A stretch of 5,100 nt of DNA, taken from NCBI GenBank assembly GCA_026400415.1, contig JAPLPA010000397.1:1-5100 (forward strand), in the 5' to 3' direction. The translations under genes and the position numbers were made by a program. Position 1 is the first letter of the stretch. Every line of letters begins with the position of its first letter. Shown piece after piece: positions 1 to 5,100 of this stretch. Origin of the DNA: Afipia sp. (lineage in GTDB: Bacteria > Pseudomonadota > Alphaproteobacteria > Rhizobiales > Xanthobacteraceae). Below the pieces are notes generated by a model. It saw nothing but the letters and a program-made list of their open reading frames with translations. It searched no databases and was not told the DNA's origin.

Positions 1-883
1 GCGGCAACAGATCCGGGTCCGGGAAGTAACGATAATCGTGCGCTTCTTCCTTGGAGCGCATCGAGCGTGTCTCGCCCTTGTTCGGATCGTACAGCCGCGT
101 TTCCTGATCGATGGAGCCGCCATCTTCAATGATGCCTATCTGCCGCCGCGCCTCGTATTCGATGGCGTGGCCGATGAAGCGGATCGAGTTCATGTTCTTG
201 ATCTCGCAGCGGGTACCAAGCCCCTCGCCCGGCCGGCGCACCGAGACGTTGACGTCGGCGCGCAGATTGCCCTTCTCCATGTCGCCGTCGCAGGTGCCGA
301 GATAACGCAGAATGGTCCGCAGCTTCGAGACGTAGCCCTGCGCCTGCTCGGAGGAGCGAATGTCAGGCTTGGAGACGATCTCCATCAGCGCAACGCCTGA
401 TCGATTGAGATCGACGAAGCTCATCGTCGCATGCTGGTCGTGCAGCGATTTGCCCGCGTCCTGCTCCAGATGCAGCCGCTCGATGCCGACGGTGACGCTC
501 TCGCCGCTGGGAAGCTCAACTACCACCTCACCTTCGCCCACGATCGGCGATTTGAACTGGCTGATCTGATAGCCCTGCGGCAAATCTGGATAAAAGTAGT
601 TCTTGCGATCAAACACCGAGCGCAGATTGATCTTCGCGTTGAGCCCGAGGCCCGTGCGAACCGCCTGCGCGACGCATTCCTCATTGATGACCGGCAGCAT
701 GCCGGGCATGGCCGCGTCCACCAGCGAGACATGCTCGTTCGGCCCGGCACCGAAGGCGGTCGCGGAGCCGGAAAACAGCTTGGCGTTGGAATTGACCTGG
801 GCATGGACTTCCAGCCCGATGACGATTTCCCAGTCGCCGGTCGCGCCCTTGATGAGTTTAGATGCTTTTGCGGGTGCATTCAT
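1..883 (-). CDS. gatB: GatB, Asp-tRNA(Asn)/Glu-tRNA(Gln) amidotransferase subunit B (partial: first 294 codons, C-terminus beyond the left edge)
   Basis: GatB is the kinase/amidotransferase subunit of cytosolic GatCAB. It uses ATP to activate the carboxylate of tRNA-bound Glu or Asp and transfers ammonia delivered from GatA. The frame is open from an ATG at 883 to the window edge. Visible GatB hallmarks are IGLEVHAQ at residues 22-29 (Glu25 and His27 are in the metal/active-site region of the family), YFYPDLPQGYQISQ at 96-109, LHLEQDAGKSLHD at 137-149, the family signature around DLNRSGVALMEIVSKPD (158-174), GDMEKGNLRADVNVSVR (200-216) and EIKNMNSIR (227-235). The usual length is about 480-500 residues, so the rest of the cradle domain and the tRNA-binding helical/YqeY-like tail lie outside the window. 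The start is fixed by homology to the alphaproteobacterial N-terminus. A weak GGA lies 9 bases upstream of the ATG. The start is 15 bases after the stop of the methyltransferase gene, so co-transcription is likely. GC is high, like gatA. No defects are seen in the visible part. Confidence 0.97.
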   Translation of the reverse strand, partial: MNAPAKASKLIKGATGDWEIVIGLEVHAQVNSNAKLFSGSATAFGAGPNEHVSLVDAAMPGMLPVINEECVAQAVRTGLGLNAKINLRSVFDRKNYFYPDLPQGYQISQFKSPIVGEGEVVVELPSGESVTVGIERLHLEQDAGKSLHDQHATMSFVDLNRSGVALMEIVSKPDIRSSEQAQGYVSKLRTILRYLGTCDGDMEKGNLRADVNVSVRRPGEGLGTRCEIKNMNSIRFIGHAIEYEARRQIGIIEDGGSIDQETRLYDPNKGETRSMRSKEEAHDYRYFPDPDLLP

Positions 884-898
884 GTCGCTGCGTCCAAA

Positions 899-2953
899 TC
901 AGTTCTTCTGAATCCAGAATTGATACATTTCCATGAACGTCGTTGGATTTTCTGTTTCAAAAACATTCCAGTTATCCAGATTGACGCCGGTTGGATCCTC
1001 GGGAAACCGCCTGAGATAAGCGTTTCGCCAGCGCGTCTCGAAGCCGAGAAATGTAAAGCCCAGATCGGCGAGGATTGTCTTGATCTGCGGCAGCGAGAAC
1101 TGATGTTCCTGCACGTGAAACAGCAGATCGCGAAATTGGCTCATGCTGTAAAAATCGCCGAACTGAGTGACCGCGTGCACCGGATGGTCTGCAGGAGGAT
1201 TCAGCATTTGTGTGCGCAGCCGCCGCGCATCCGCCGGCGAAAATTGACGTCCCTCTTTTGCGAAAGTCTCGCGCGCGGCGTTGACGGCCTGCCGTGCGAT
1301 CGAGCTGTACAGACCGATATGCATCAATCCGCCCGGTCGCACCGCGTCCGTCAGCCGGCGCCAGCCTTCCGTTGGATTTTCCAAATGATGCAATACGCCA
1401 GTTGAATCAACCACGTCGAACGCCTTGTCGGACGTGAACTCGAGAATATCCGCCTGCGCGTAACGAATGTTTTTGACGCCCATTTCGCGGGTTTTGCGTA
1501 TCGCATAGCTGAGGCTGCTCAGACTGAGATCGATGGCAAGAACATCCGCGCGCCAAAACTGCTGCGCGCGCAGGATGGCATGCTGACCAGTGCCGCAACC
1601 CGCAACCAGAATGGCGAGCGGACCATTGCCGATGTTCCGATAGTTCGCGCCCGGAAACCGCGCAGGGATAATTTGGTCGATCGGAGCCGTGTAATTTTCC
1701 GCGTAGACGTTCGTCCACGTCGGATAGGGGCTTTCCTCATATTGGGTCCGCACCTTCTGCGAGATGGTGCCGCTGATCGGTGTGAGACGTTCGATTGTTT
1801 CGCGAATGTTCTGTTCAATGCCTGGATTCACAACCTGCTGCACGATCAGAGCGCGCACGGTGGCAGGCCAATCGCGCGAGGCAAGTTTCTCTTTTTCGCC
1901 GAATGAATGGAGAGGCATATAGGTGGCGAGCAATGCCATCGCGATTGGCGCAACCGGGGAATTCTGATCGAGCGATCTTGTCACATCGGCGACCAGATTA
2001 GATACCTGTTCGCCTTCCCGCTCTGTGCCGTCGAAAACATATTCGTTGATGAAGCACTGCTGCGCGAGCGCCGAAATAAACGGAAGCCATATATCCAATC
2101 CCTCGCGTCTGTTGGCGAGATAGTCGTGCAACGTAGTTCGGCGCAAGGCCGTCAGCAGTTTTTCCAGAGATGCGGACGGAACGGCGGAGGTCTTTAAGAT
2201 TGCATTCAAAAGTTCGTTGCCACTGACATGCAGCGCTTCATCACGGCTGAAAATGTCACCGATCGACTCAACCGCTGTGTTGGAAATCCGCTCGATCGCA
2301 CGCGCAATGATCGGATCGCGTGTCACCGCGGCGATTGCAGCGCCCACAAGGTCGCGCGGCCGCGCCCAAGTCTCGGTGATTGCGCGCGTGAGAAAATGCA
2401 ACAAATCGTTGCTGAGTTTGGTCTTCGCCGGATCCAGCGCCTGCACTGTCGTTGCGAAAGTCGATTTGAGGCTATTGGTTTGCTTTATCTTCAGGCCCGC
2501 TATGAGCGCAGTTAATGCATCCTCCGCCTTCCCACGCAGCGACAGCAAAGCGCCGAGATTGCAGTACGCGTCGACGTAATCAGGCTTCAACGCAATGGCT
2601 TTGCGATTGAGTTCGATTGCATCCTCAAAGCGGCCTGCGTCCGCAATCATGTTAGCCAGATTGTAGTAGGGATACGGGTTGCGCCTGTCGGAAGCAATCG
2701 CCCGCTCAAGAAGGTCGATGCCCGCATCCTTATGCCCGGAGTGATATGCGAGCATTCCCAGATAAGAAAGCGCATCGGTATGCCGCGGATCGCGCGCCAG
2801 AGCGTCGCGATATCCGATCTCGGCCTCGCGCAACCGGCCCGACTGCTGATGATGGAGCGCGCCTGCGAAAATAATATCGGCGGGGCTAGCCGAGGGAGCG
2901 GCGACCGTACTCTTGCCGCTCTTGCCTTCGGCGCGGCGCTGTTTCCTATTCAC
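899..2953 (-). CDS. TPR-repeat protein with C-terminal class I SAM-dependent methyltransferase domain, substrate unknown
   Basis: This 684-residue protein is probably cytosolic, with no signal peptide or membrane segment. It opens with a basic stretch, MNRKQRRAEGKSGK. Four TPR units follow, at about 27-59, 60-92, 94-126 and 128-160, with the usual Gly/Ala/Tyr/Pro spacing (for example NLANMIADAGRFEDA). Residues about 165-395 form a helical middle region that I cannot assign. The SYEESPYPTW-like segment is QYEESPYPTW (404-413). The methyltransferase core covers about 440-550: motif I ILVAGCGTGQHA (448-459), acidic Asp475 in VLAIDLS, QADILEF (500-506) with Asp502, motif IV FDVVDSTGVLHHLENP (512-527) and a following GGLMHIGLYS strand. 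A C-terminal extension (about 555-684) is rich in Phe, Trp and Arg. The start is GTG at 2953, only 3 bases after the gatA stop; it is chosen because MNRKQRRAE is a recurring N-terminus in alphaproteobacterial TPR proteins (from memory). The Shine-Dalgarno is poor, so translation is probably coupled to gatA. Lower GC than its neighbours suggests a foreign or recently inserted gene. A role in tRNA or GatCAB biology is not shown; the substrate could be protein, glycan or small molecule. Confidence 0.86.
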   Translation of the reverse strand: MNRKQRRAEGKSGKSTVAAPSASPADIIFAGALHHQQSGRLREAEIGYRDALARDPRHTDALSYLGMLAYHSGHKDAGIDLLERAIASDRRNPYPYYNLANMIADAGRFEDAIELNRKAIALKPDYVDAYCNLGALLSLRGKAEDALTALIAGLKIKQTNSLKSTFATTVQALDPAKTKLSNDLLHFLTRAITETWARPRDLVGAAIAAVTRDPIIARAIERISNTAVESIGDIFSRDEALHVSGNELLNAILKTSAVPSASLEKLLTALRRTTLHDYLANRREGLDIWLPFISALAQQCFINEYVFDGTEREGEQVSNLVADVTRSLDQNSPVAPIAMALLATYMPLHSFGEKEKLASRDWPATVRALIVQQVVNPGIEQNIRETIERLTPISGTISQKVRTQYEESPYPTWTNVYAENYTAPIDQIIPARFPGANYRNIGNGPLAILVAGCGTGQHAILRAQQFWRADVLAIDLSLSSLSYAIRKTREMGVKNIRYAQADILEFTSDKAFDVVDSTGVLHHLENPTEGWRRLTDAVRPGGLMHIGLYSSIARQAVNAARETFAKEGRQFSPADARRLRTQMLNPPADHPVHAVTQFGDFYSMSQFRDLLFHVQEHQFSLPQIKTILADLGFTFLGFETRWRNAYLRRFPEDPTGVNLDNWNVFETENPTTFMEMYQFWIQKN

Positions 2954-2956
2954 GGA

Positions 2957-4432
2957 TCACCACCACTTCGCCGGGGTGAAATGCCCTGCCGCCTGCTCGA
3001 TCACTTCGCCCAGCGAAAACAACGTATCCTCATCGAACGGACGACCGATCAGTTGCAGGCCGAGCGGCAATCCCTGCGCATCCTTGCCCGCAGGTACTGC
3101 GATGCCGGGCAGTCCCGCCATGTTCACCGTCACGGTGAAAATGTCGTTGAGATACATCTCGATCGGATCAGCAGACCCCTTTTCGCCGATGCCGAACGCG
3201 GCCGACGGTGTCGCGGGCGTCAGGATCGCGTTGATGCCTTTCGCAAACACGTCCTCGAAGTCTTTCTTGATGAGGGTGCGAACCTTCTGCGCGCGCAGAT
3301 AATAAGCGTCGTAGTAACCCGCCGACAAAACGTAAGTGCCGATCATGATCCGCCGTTGCACTTCGGGACCGAAACCAGCCGCGCGGGTATTCTCGTACAT
3401 TTCGGCGATGTTCTTGCCATTGACGCGCGCGCCGTAGCGCACGCCATCATAACGCGCCAAATTCGACGAGGCTTCGGCAGGTGCCACGACATAATAAGCC
3501 GGTAGCGCGTATTTTGTGTGCGGCAGTGAAATCTCGACAAGCTCCGCGCCCGCCGCCTTCAGCCACTCGGCACCTTTGCTCCAAAGCTGTTCAATTTCCT
3601 TCGACATGCCGTCGATGCGGTATTCCTTTGGAATACCGATTTTCATGCCCTTCACGGATTTGCCGACGGCCGCTTCATAATCCGGCACAGGCACATTCAC
3701 CGATGTCGTGTCCTTCGGATCGTGCCCCGCCATCGCGCGCATCAGGATCGACGTATCGCGCACGGTGCGCGCAAACGGTCCCGCCTGATCGAGCGACGAG
3801 GCGAATGCGACGATGCCCCAGCGCGAACAGCGGCCGTATGTGGGTTTAATGCCGACGATGCCGGTGAACGCCGCAGGCTGGCGGATCGAACCGCCGGTGT
3901 CAGTACCGGTCGCCCCGAAGCATAATCCTGCCGCCACCGCCGATGCAGAGCCGCCCGACGAGCCGCCGGGGACGAGCTTCACGTCCGAGCCTTCGCGCCG
4001 CCACGGGTTGACGACATTGCCGAATGCGCTTGTCTCGTTCGACGAGCCCATCGCAAATTCATCGCAGTTGAGTTTGCCGAGCATGACCGCGCCATCGCGC
4101 CACAACTGCGAGGTCACGGTGGATTCATATTGCGGCTTGAAGTCGCCCAAAATTTTCGAGCATGCCGTCGTGCGCACATCTTGCGTCGCGAACAGATCCT
4201 TGATGCCGAGCGGAATACCAGCCAGCGGCCCAACTTCGCCTTTCGCAATCTTCGCGTCGACTGCTTTGGCCTGTGTCCGCGCCTGCTCCGGCGTTTCCAT
4301 GACAAAAGCATTGAGCACACGCGCCTTCTCCATCGCGGCGAGATGCGCGTCCGTCAATTCAAGCGATGTGAAGGTTTTCGCCGCGATGCCTTTGCGAGCA
4401 TCGGCCAGCGTCATGGAAGTCAGATCGGTCAT
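2957..4432 (-). CDS. gatA: GatA, Asp-tRNA(Asn)/Glu-tRNA(Gln) amidotransferase subunit A (glutaminase)
   Basis: GatA is the glutaminase subunit of GatCAB, an amidase-signature enzyme that hydrolyses glutamine and channels ammonia to GatB. The 491 residues match the normal family length (about 480-500). The Ser-cisSer-Lys triad is intact: Lys78 in GIPLGIKDLF, the cis-Ser in PGGSSGGSAS (Ser158, by spacing to S. aureus GatA) and the nucleophile Ser182 in GTDTGGSIRQPA. Other GatA hallmarks are GKLNCDEFAMGSSNE (119-133), GIKPTYGRCSRWGIVAFASSLDQ (194-216), the PAEASSNLARYDGVRYG block (318-334), ILTPATPSAAF (403-413) and NMAGLPGIAVPAG (437-449). The ATG at 4432 overlaps the stop of the small upstream gene in an ATGA arrangement. 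No strong Shine-Dalgarno precedes it, so translation is probably coupled to that gene. The 3' end is 3 bases from the GTG of the methyltransferase gene. The catalytic set suggests a functional enzyme. Confidence 0.98.
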   Translation of the reverse strand: MTDLTSMTLADARKGIAAKTFTSLELTDAHLAAMEKARVLNAFVMETPEQARTQAKAVDAKIAKGEVGPLAGIPLGIKDLFATQDVRTTACSKILGDFKPQYESTVTSQLWRDGAVMLGKLNCDEFAMGSSNETSAFGNVVNPWRREGSDVKLVPGGSSGGSASAVAAGLCFGATGTDTGGSIRQPAAFTGIVGIKPTYGRCSRWGIVAFASSLDQAGPFARTVRDTSILMRAMAGHDPKDTTSVNVPVPDYEAAVGKSVKGMKIGIPKEYRIDGMSKEIEQLWSKGAEWLKAAGAELVEISLPHTKYALPAYYVVAPAEASSNLARYDGVRYGARVNGKNIAEMYENTRAAGFGPEVQRRIMIGTYVLSAGYYDAYYLRAQKVRTLIKKDFEDVFAKGINAILTPATPSAAFGIGEKGSADPIEMYLNDIFTVTVNMAGLPGIAVPAGKDAQGLPLGLQLIGRPFDEDTLFSLGEVIEQAAGHFTPAKWW

Positions 4433-4617
4433 TCGTCAATCGCGTCACATTTGAAGGGAGATTTATTCTTGAATTTCTCGGCGTCGGATTTCTGCAATTC
4501 GTCCATCAGCATATCCATCGCCTTGTCGGGATCGGGTTCCTTGCCGGCACGCTCCAGCGCGTCGAGATATTCGAGATATTTCGCGTAGGAGTTTTCGTCC
4601 TCGCATAAAAGGCACAT
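4429..4617 (-). CDS. Small acidic CxxC protein of unknown function between gatC and gatA
   Basis: I do not recognise a named family. The 62-residue product begins MCLLCEDENSYAKYLEYLD, giving a Cys2-x-x-Cys5 pair at the extreme N-terminus and a third cysteine (Cys57) near the C-terminus. The rest is charged and mostly acidic, with predicted helices at about 9-25 and 30-50 separated by a Gly/Pro break (AGKEPDPDKA). There is no signal peptide or membrane segment, so it is probably cytosolic. It looks like a real gene for three reasons: a good ribosome site (AAAGG, 4626-4630, 8 bases before the ATG); its stop and the gatA start share an ATGA overlap; and it fills the gatC-gatA gap exactly, 17 bases after the gatC stop. 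The cysteine pair could bind a metal such as zinc, or act in redox chemistry. That is inference. Its position suggests co-expression with GatCAB, not necessarily a role in the complex. Confidence 0.78.
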   Translation of the reverse strand: MCLLCEDENSYAKYLEYLDALERAGKEPDPDKAMDMLMDELQKSDAEKFKNKSPFKCDAIDE

Positions 4618-4625
4618 GGCATTCG

Positions 4626-4630
4626 CCTTT
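4626..4630 (-). promoter_or_regulatory. Ribosome binding site of the small CxxC gene (AAAGG)
   Basis: AAAGG lies in the 17-base gap after the gatC stop, 8 bases before the ATG at 4617. It is the main sequence evidence, besides the ATGA overlap, that the small gene is translated on its own account. Confidence 0.6.
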
Positions 4631-4634
4631 CGAA

Positions 4635-4922
4635 CTATTCGACGACTTTCGGCACCAGGAAGAAATGATCCTGCGTCACGGGCGCATTGGCCAAAACCTT
4701 GTCGGGAATTTCGCCGTCATTGACCACGTCATGCCGCTTTTTCATCTCCATCGGCGTCACCGACGTCATCGGCTCGACACCATCGACATTGACCTCGGAC
4801 AATTGCTCGACGAAGGCCAGCATGGCGTTCAGTTCGCCCTGCAGATGCGCGACTTCGTCTTCCTTGACGGCAATGCGCGCAAGGTGCGCGATCCGGCGGA
4901 CGGTGGCGGCATCGACTGACAT
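4635..4922 (-). CDS. gatC: GatC, Asp-tRNA(Asn)/Glu-tRNA(Gln) amidotransferase subunit C
   Basis: GatC is the small non-catalytic subunit that wraps around the GatA-GatB interface and stabilises the amidotransferase. The 95 residues match the usual length. Family features are the N-terminal helix VRRIAHLARIAV (8-19), the second helix ELNAMLAFVEQLSEVNVDGVEPM (30-52) with the characteristic VDGVEPM turn, and the C-terminal ANAPVTQDHFFLVPKVVE tail (78-95), which is almost diagnostic. The ATG at 4922 is chosen because the normal GatC N-terminus (MSVDAATVRRIAHLA) begins there and a GGAG ribosome site lies 9 bases upstream. An in-frame ATG at 4997 would add 25 residues with no GatC resemblance and would place the start inside the hairpin/promoter region. 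It is the first gene of the gat cluster, probably served by the promoter at about 4960-4989. Confidence 0.97.
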   Translation of the reverse strand: MSVDAATVRRIAHLARIAVKEDEVAHLQGELNAMLAFVEQLSEVNVDGVEPMTSVTPMEMKKRHDVVNDGEIPDKVLANAPVTQDHFFLVPKVVE

Positions 4923-4931
4923 TATATGAGG

Positions 4932-4935
4932 CTCC
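4932..4935 (-). promoter_or_regulatory. gatC ribosome binding site (GGAG)
   Basis: GGAG reads on the minus strand with a 9-base spacer to the ATG at 4922. It supports that ATG over the in-frame upstream ATG at 4997. Confidence 0.7.
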
Positions 4936-4959
4936 GGGGCGTTGCCCTGTTGAGCAAGC

Positions 4960-4989
4960 CATATAGCAGACGGCGCTTTTGCGCCGCAA
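4960..4989 (-). promoter_or_regulatory. Candidate sigma-70 promoter of the gatC operon
   Basis: On the minus strand a TTGCGG box (4984-4989) is followed after 18 bases by TATATG (4960-4965). A TG one base before the second box makes an extended -10 (TGC-TATATG), and it also contains CTATAT, the -10 form common in alphaproteobacteria. Transcription would start near 4953, leaving a leader of about 30 bases that contains the GGAG ribosome site. The -35 box matches only in its TTG, and no start site was measured, so this is a prediction. It sits in the only sizeable gap in the window, which is where an operon promoter is expected. Confidence 0.4.
4971..4986 (-). other. Perfect 6-bp hairpin with 4-base loop in the gatC upstream spacer
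   Basis: CGGCGC and GCGCCG are separated by AAAA on the minus strand, so the element is a perfect inverted repeat. It lies between the candidate -35 and -10 boxes and touches the -35. No T-run follows on either strand, so it is not a standard intrinsic terminator, although it could still help end the upstream transcript. It could also be an operator for a dimeric regulator, or chance in GC-rich DNA. Confidence 0.35.
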
Positions 4990-5021
4990 CCGCGCAAAAC
5001 CTTGCATGGCTCAGGGAACGG

Positions 5022-5100
5022 CTACCGGGCCAGTTTCTTGAGGCAATCCAGCGCTTCGGCGGCCAGCTGGCGGGTCAATTCGGCGGCGCCCAGATCGCGG
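5022..5100 (-). CDS. C-terminal end of an unidentified upstream gene (partial, last 25 codons)
   Basis: A minus-strand frame enters from the right edge and ends at TAG (5022-5024). The 25 visible residues include AAELTRQLAAEALDCLKKLA and are strongly helix-forming and amphipathic, as in a real protein C-terminus. Codon third positions are GC-rich, as in the gat genes. The fragment is too short to name a product. It ends 99 bases before the gatC start, so it is either an upstream operon member or an independent gene. One other minus-strand frame is also open here, which limits confidence. Confidence 0.5.
   Translation of the reverse strand, partial: RDLGAAELTRQLAAEALDCLKKLAR

Noticed and set aside
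158..884. Pro-to-Ala change in the GatB signature (GVALMEI instead of GxPLxEI)
   Set aside because: From memory, many alphaproteobacterial GatB proteins carry VALMEI here, so it is a lineage feature and not a defect.
431..1405. 324-codon open frame on the plus strand
   Set aside because: It runs antisense across the start of gatB and the end of the methyltransferase gene, both well supported by motifs. Its protein has no recognisable domain, and its length is explained by the GC-rich reverse strand.
2732..3505. 257-codon open frame on the plus strand
   Set aside because: It is antisense to the end of gatA and the start of the methyltransferase gene, is Arg/His-rich in the manner of shadow frames, and shows no domain.
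3813..4454. 213-codon open frame on the plus strand
   Set aside because: It is antisense to the N-terminal half of gatA, including its catalytic region, with low-complexity Ser/Pro/Ala content and no motif.
4971..4986. Intrinsic terminator for the gene upstream of gatC
   Set aside because: The hairpin is perfect but has only 6 pairs and no T-run on either strand, so it is listed only as an inverted repeat.
4635..4997. Longer GatC start at 4997 (120 residues)
   Set aside because: The extra 25 residues do not resemble GatC and would overlap the predicted promoter and hairpin. The ATG at 4922 has a GGAG site and gives the normal 95-residue length.

Overview
The window looks like chromosomal DNA from an alphaproteobacterium, most likely the Bradyrhizobium/Rhodopseudomonas/Afipia/Nitrobacter group. 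The evidence is the moderately high GC content, the wording of the GatA, GatB and GatC proteins (for example the GatB start LIKGATGDWEIVIGLEVHAQ and its DLNRSGVALMEIVSKPD segment), and a TPR-methyltransferase that begins MNRKQRRAE. The lineage is inferred from protein style, not from a database search.

Every gene I can support lies on the minus strand and reads right to left. In transcription order they are: the last 25 codons of an unidentified gene (5022-5100); a 97-base spacer with a candidate promoter and a small perfect hairpin; gatC (start 4922); a 62-codon gene for a small acidic CxxC protein; gatA; a 684-codon gene for a TPR-repeat protein fused to a SAM-dependent methyltransferase; and gatB, which runs off the left edge with its first 294 codons present. 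Spacings after gatC are +17, a 4-base ATGA overlap, +3 and +15 bases. This looks like one tightly packed operon, probably transcribed from just upstream of gatC.

GatC, GatA and GatB form the GatCAB amidotransferase. It converts misacylated Glu-tRNA(Gln), and in some bacteria Asp-tRNA(Asn), to the correct amide forms. GatA releases ammonia from glutamine, GatB phosphorylates and amidates the tRNA-bound residue, and GatC stabilises the complex. All catalytic motifs that fall inside the window are intact.

The unusual parts are the two extra genes in the gat cluster. The small CxxC protein sits between gatC and gatA. The TPR-methyltransferase sits between gatA and gatB and has visibly lower GC in hand-counted lines (about 45-60%, against about 65-70% in selected gatA and gatB lines), which suggests a different evolutionary history. 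I see no insertion sequence, tRNA, rRNA, CRISPR array or long repeat. The large plus-strand reading frames are antisense shadows of the real genes.
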